This document shows, piece by piece, positions 62,010 through 64,000 of a stretch of DNA of 64,000 bases; position 1 is the stretch's first letter; the number at the start of each line of letters is the position of its first letter. The stretch is from Agromyces protaetiae (lineage in GTDB: Bacteria; Actinomycetota; Actinomycetes; Actinomycetales; Microbacteriaceae). The position numbers were made by a program, and so were the translations under genes. Below the pieces are notes generated by a model. That model worked only from the letters and a program-made list of their open reading frames with translations, ran no database searches and was not told the origin of the DNA. Where the stretch lies: NCBI RefSeq assembly GCF_030866785.1, contig NZ_CP133018.1, forward strand, positions 930,001 to 994,000, read 5' to 3'.

Positions 62010-62116
62010 CCGGTCGTGGTGTCGCGCGAATACAGGTCTGGGACCCGCCGCGACCTCGATTCGGGCCATGTCCGGTCGTGGTGTCGCGCGAATGCAGGTC
62101 TGGCACCCGCCGCGAC
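62010..62116. repeat. Pair of 45-bp direct repeats, period 62
   Basis: 62010-62054 and 62072-62116 differ at 2 of 45 positions; each starts CCGGTCGTGGTGTCGCGCGA and ends with a GTCGCG/CGCGAC complementary pair. The core GGTGT(C/G)GCGCGAAT and the 62-base period equal those of the pair at 40289-40382. This fills the 243-base gap 61986-62228. Confidence 0.88.
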
Positions 62117-62228
62117 GTCGTGTCGTGTGCGACCTCAGCGCACGGGGTCCGGTGCGGGGGAATAGCGTATGGCCGGCGCGGTCCGCCAGGCCTTGTGCGG
62201 CGGGGGCGCGGGCGACAGGCTGAGCCCT

Positions 62229-62585
62229 GTGCGAACGACGCCCATCTTCGCCGCTGCAGCGGCGGCCTACGCCGCGAACTGCGCGCTCGGAGCATCCGTC
62301 GCTCTGCGGCTCGTCGACACACGCGACGTCCGCTGGGTGCATCACGCGATGTACATCGCGACCGCGACGCTGACCGCGGTGGCCGTGAGCTCCGCGCTCT
62401 GGGGCAGGCCCCGGCACGCGAGCCGTCGCGCGGCGGCGGCGCTCCTGCCCGCCGCCCTACCGCTCGCGGCGATCCCGTACGCGGGCACGCACACCAGACG
62501 ACATCCGGCGGTCGCGCTGAGCGCTGCCCCCTTCTTCGTCGCGGGCGTCGTCGCCTCGCGCGCCCGACGCCATCAGGAGGCCTGA
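62229..62585 (+). CDS. 118-residue membrane protein
   Basis: GTG at 62229 chosen by the domain start ([19 protein letters not shown]); an upstream TTG frame is unlikely. Three hydrophobic stretches ([59 protein letters not shown]) and a basic tail. It lies 2 bases ahead of the nitroreductase start, so the pair is probably translated together. Unknown function. Confidence 0.6.
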   Translation: MRTTPIFAAAAAAYAANCALGASVALRLVDTRDVRWVHHAMYIATATLTAVAVSSALWGRPRHASRRAAAALLPAALPLAAIPYAGTHTRRHPAVALSAAPFFVAGVVASRARRHQEA

Positions 62586-62587
62586 CC

Positions 62588-63403
62588 GTGGAGCTGCTCG
62601 ACGCCATCCGCCGCCGTAAGACGACCAACGGACCGTTCCTGCCCGACCCCGTCTCCGAGGAACACCAGCGCCTGCTGATCGAGGCCGCGGGGCGCGCACC
62701 CAGTCAGCTGAACAGCCAGCCGTGGCGGTTCGTCGTGATCGAGTCGCGCGACACGATCGAGCGGATCGCGAAGATCAGCGGCGAGAGCATGACCGAGGCC
62801 ATGGGCAACGGCACCTTCTTCGAGCGGTACAAGCCGTACTTCCGGTTCAGCCAGGCCGAGATGGAGGAGAAGCGCTCGGGCATGCTCTTCGACAAGATGC
62901 CCGCCGCGCTCCGCCCGTTCACCAGTCAGGTGTTCACGCCGCGCGGGCAGAAGCTCATGAACACGTTCGGTGTGCCCAAGACGCTCGGCGAGGAGAACCG
63001 CAAGCTCGTCTCGGGGTCGCCGCTGCTGCTCGGGGTCATGCTCGACCGGTCCGAGTACCGGCCGGGGCAGCTGAGCTCGTTCTACTCGGTGTTCAGCATG
63101 GGCGCCGCCATGGAGAACATCTGGTTGACGACCGTCGAACTCGGGATGGGCATCCAGTTCATCTCGTTCCCCATGGAGGTTCCGGGGCGCTGGCAGGAGA
63201 TCGTGCAGCTGCTCCAGGTGCCCGACGAGCTCGAGCTCATGGCGGTGTACCGGCTCGGGTATGTGCCGGAGGAGCAGCGGCGGCCCGCCATCGACTGGAC
63301 GAGTCACCAGCGCAAGCTGCCGTCGCAGGTGGTCTTCCGCGAGACCTGCGCGACGCCCGAGACCCGGTGGGATGCTCCGCCGGAGCCCGGCCCGGAGCGC
63401 TGA
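62588..63403 (+). CDS. Nitroreductase-family FMN oxidoreductase
   Basis: 271 residues from the GTG at 62588. Start [49 protein letters not shown] matches the FMN-binding R-x-R-R-x and SxxNxQPW patterns; [20 protein letters not shown] (about 175-193) is the second conserved block. The insert between about 75 and 140 is longer than in NfsB. Likely reduces nitro or quinone compounds with NAD(P)H; substrate unknown. Confidence 0.85.
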   Translation: MELLDAIRRRKTTNGPFLPDPVSEEHQRLLIEAAGRAPSQLNSQPWRFVVIESRDTIERIAKISGESMTEAMGNGTFFERYKPYFRFSQAEMEEKRSGMLFDKMPAALRPFTSQVFTPRGQKLMNTFGVPKTLGEENRKLVSGSPLLLGVMLDRSEYRPGQLSSFYSVFSMGAAMENIWLTTVELGMGIQFISFPMEVPGRWQEIVQLLQVPDELELMAVYRLGYVPEEQRRPAIDWTSHQRKLPSQVVFRETCATPETRWDAPPEPGPER

Positions 63404-63453
63404 CGCCGTACGCGATCAGGAGGGGGTCATGGGGTCTGCGCCATTTCGGTGCG

Positions 63454-63480
63454 CTCCGCGCCACGTCAGGTGGCGCGGAG
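63454..63480 (-). terminator. Stem-loop after the NUDIX gene
   Basis: CTCCGCGCCAC (63454-63464) pairs perfectly with GTGGCGCGGAG (63470-63480) with loop GTCAG, 68 bases past the NUDIX stop, between convergent genes. Further GGCGCGGAG units follow to 63535. Confidence 0.75.
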
Positions 63481-63547
63481 GTGCACGCAGTGGCGCGGAG
63501 CGGCGACCCGAGCGGTGGCGGAGGTCAGGGGAAGGCGCGGAGCGCGC

Positions 63548-64000
63548 TCAGGTGACGGCGCGAAGCGCCGCGTCGAGCACGGGGCGCTGGCCGGCGACGA
63601 GCAGCGGTCGGGCCTCCTCGAGGCCGGCCCAACGGGCGTCGTCGATCTCGGGGAACGACTGACGTCGGCCCGAGCGCGGCGGCCACTCGAGCTCGAAGGT
63701 GTTGCTGACGACCTCGGCCAGCTCGAACGTGGGCGTCTCGAGCACGAACACGCGCAGCCGCTTGCCCGAGCTGTAGCGGAACTCGCCGAGATCGATCGGC
63801 TCGCCCTCGGGGGCGGGCACGCCGAGCTCTTCGGCGAACTCCCGGCGAGCCGCGGCGAGCGGATCCTCGGTCGCGGGGTCGAACTCGCCCTTGGGGATCG
63901 ACCAGGCGCCCTCGCGCTTGCGCGCCCAGAACGGCCCGCCCATGTGCGCGATGAACACCTCGAGCGCGGTCGCGGTCGTGCGCGAGGCATCCGTCCGCGC
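63548..64000 (-). CDS. NUDIX hydrolase, 5' end beyond the window
   Basis: The NUDIX box is intact: GEFDPATEDPLAAARREFAEELGV with the RE-x-x-EE catalytic core. The protein continues upstream through the right edge: I read ARTDASRTTATALEVFIAHMGGPFW without a stop or a good start, so the ATG at 63958 is probably an internal Met. The KGEF motif and FIAHMGGPFWARKREGAWSIPKG are typical of a common actinobacterial NUDIX protein. The DAS insert contains the GAGGCATCC oligomer. Hydrolyses a nucleoside diphosphate derivative; substrate unknown. Confidence 0.9.
   Translation of the reverse strand, partial: ARTDASRTTATALEVFIAHMGGPFWARKREGAWSIPKGEFDPATEDPLAAARREFAEELGVPAPEGEPIDLGEFRYSSGKRLRVFVLETPTFELAEVVSNTFELEWPPRSGRRQSFPEIDDARWAGLEEARPLLVAGQRPVLDAALRAVT

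Overview
The window looks like the chromosome of a high-GC actinobacterium, most likely a member of the Microbacteriaceae (Agromyces/Microbacterium-like). Evidence: very GC-rich coding with strong third-position G/C bias, a ClpC-type chaperone under a HAIR/HspR operator, a DtxR-type iron box, a DUF222/HNH (13E12-type) gene with a Gram-positive SOS box, an ATP-dependent LigB-type ligase, an LAxTG-type wall-sorting signal, and many GTG starts. Genus placement is inference. I see no rRNA, tRNA, IS element, CRISPR array or complete prophage.

Left edge (1-1560): a lower-GC block holding a SIR2-domain gene and the 5' end of a HerA ATPase gene in one overlapping minus-strand unit. This is the SIR2-HerA anti-phage arrangement; HerA is cut by the window edge. 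It abuts the heat-shock regulated clpC-like gene (1600-4221).

4.2-12 kb: small housekeeping and membrane genes (CPBP protease, VOC protein, Fpg/Nei glycosylase, lipoprotein, a tandem pair of unknown paralogues) separated by hairpins. 12-22 kb: a NarL-type two-component system, then a run of regulator-plus-enzyme pairs (HSL-type esterase; XRE-cupin regulator with a disulfide oxidoreductase; TetR with an alpha/beta hydrolase; a PadR-GyrI fusion; an MpaB-type oxygenase), several with clear palindromic operators.

22-29 kb: one seven-gene minus-strand sugar operon (rbsK-rbsC-rbsB-rbsA-rbsD-deoC-gntR). The aldolase next to a pentose kinase and pyranase suggests a deoxy-sugar rather than plain ribose. 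Divergent from it is a 1239-residue wall-anchored protein joining a phosphodiester glycosidase and a metallophosphatase. 33-39 kb: an MMPL transporter carrying a degenerate ABC-ATPase-like tail, overlapping a YhgE/Pip membrane protein. 39-45 kb: iron-box controlled siderophore-interacting protein; a SigJ/ECF41 sigma factor divergent from a membrane protein and NmrA-like reductase; DNA-damage-like, GNAT, DUF4287, cupin and ArsR genes.

45-64 kb: SOS-controlled DUF222/HNH gene, GntR-acdS (ACC deaminase), LigB, twin DUF805 proteins with duplicated leaders, a LuxR/AAA regulator with the HTH at the N-terminus, methyltransferases, histidine phosphatase, EI24, a trans-sulfuration enzyme, a class III sirtuin, a nitroreductase and a partial NUDIX gene.

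Window-wide structure not explained by genes: (1) the 9-mer GGATGCCTC/GAGGCATCC occurs about 35 times, in coding DNA in different frames and also in intergenic DNA; (2) short tandem arrays cluster on or next to stop codons; (3) several palindromic or 62-bp-period repeats are dispersed between, and in one case inside, genes.
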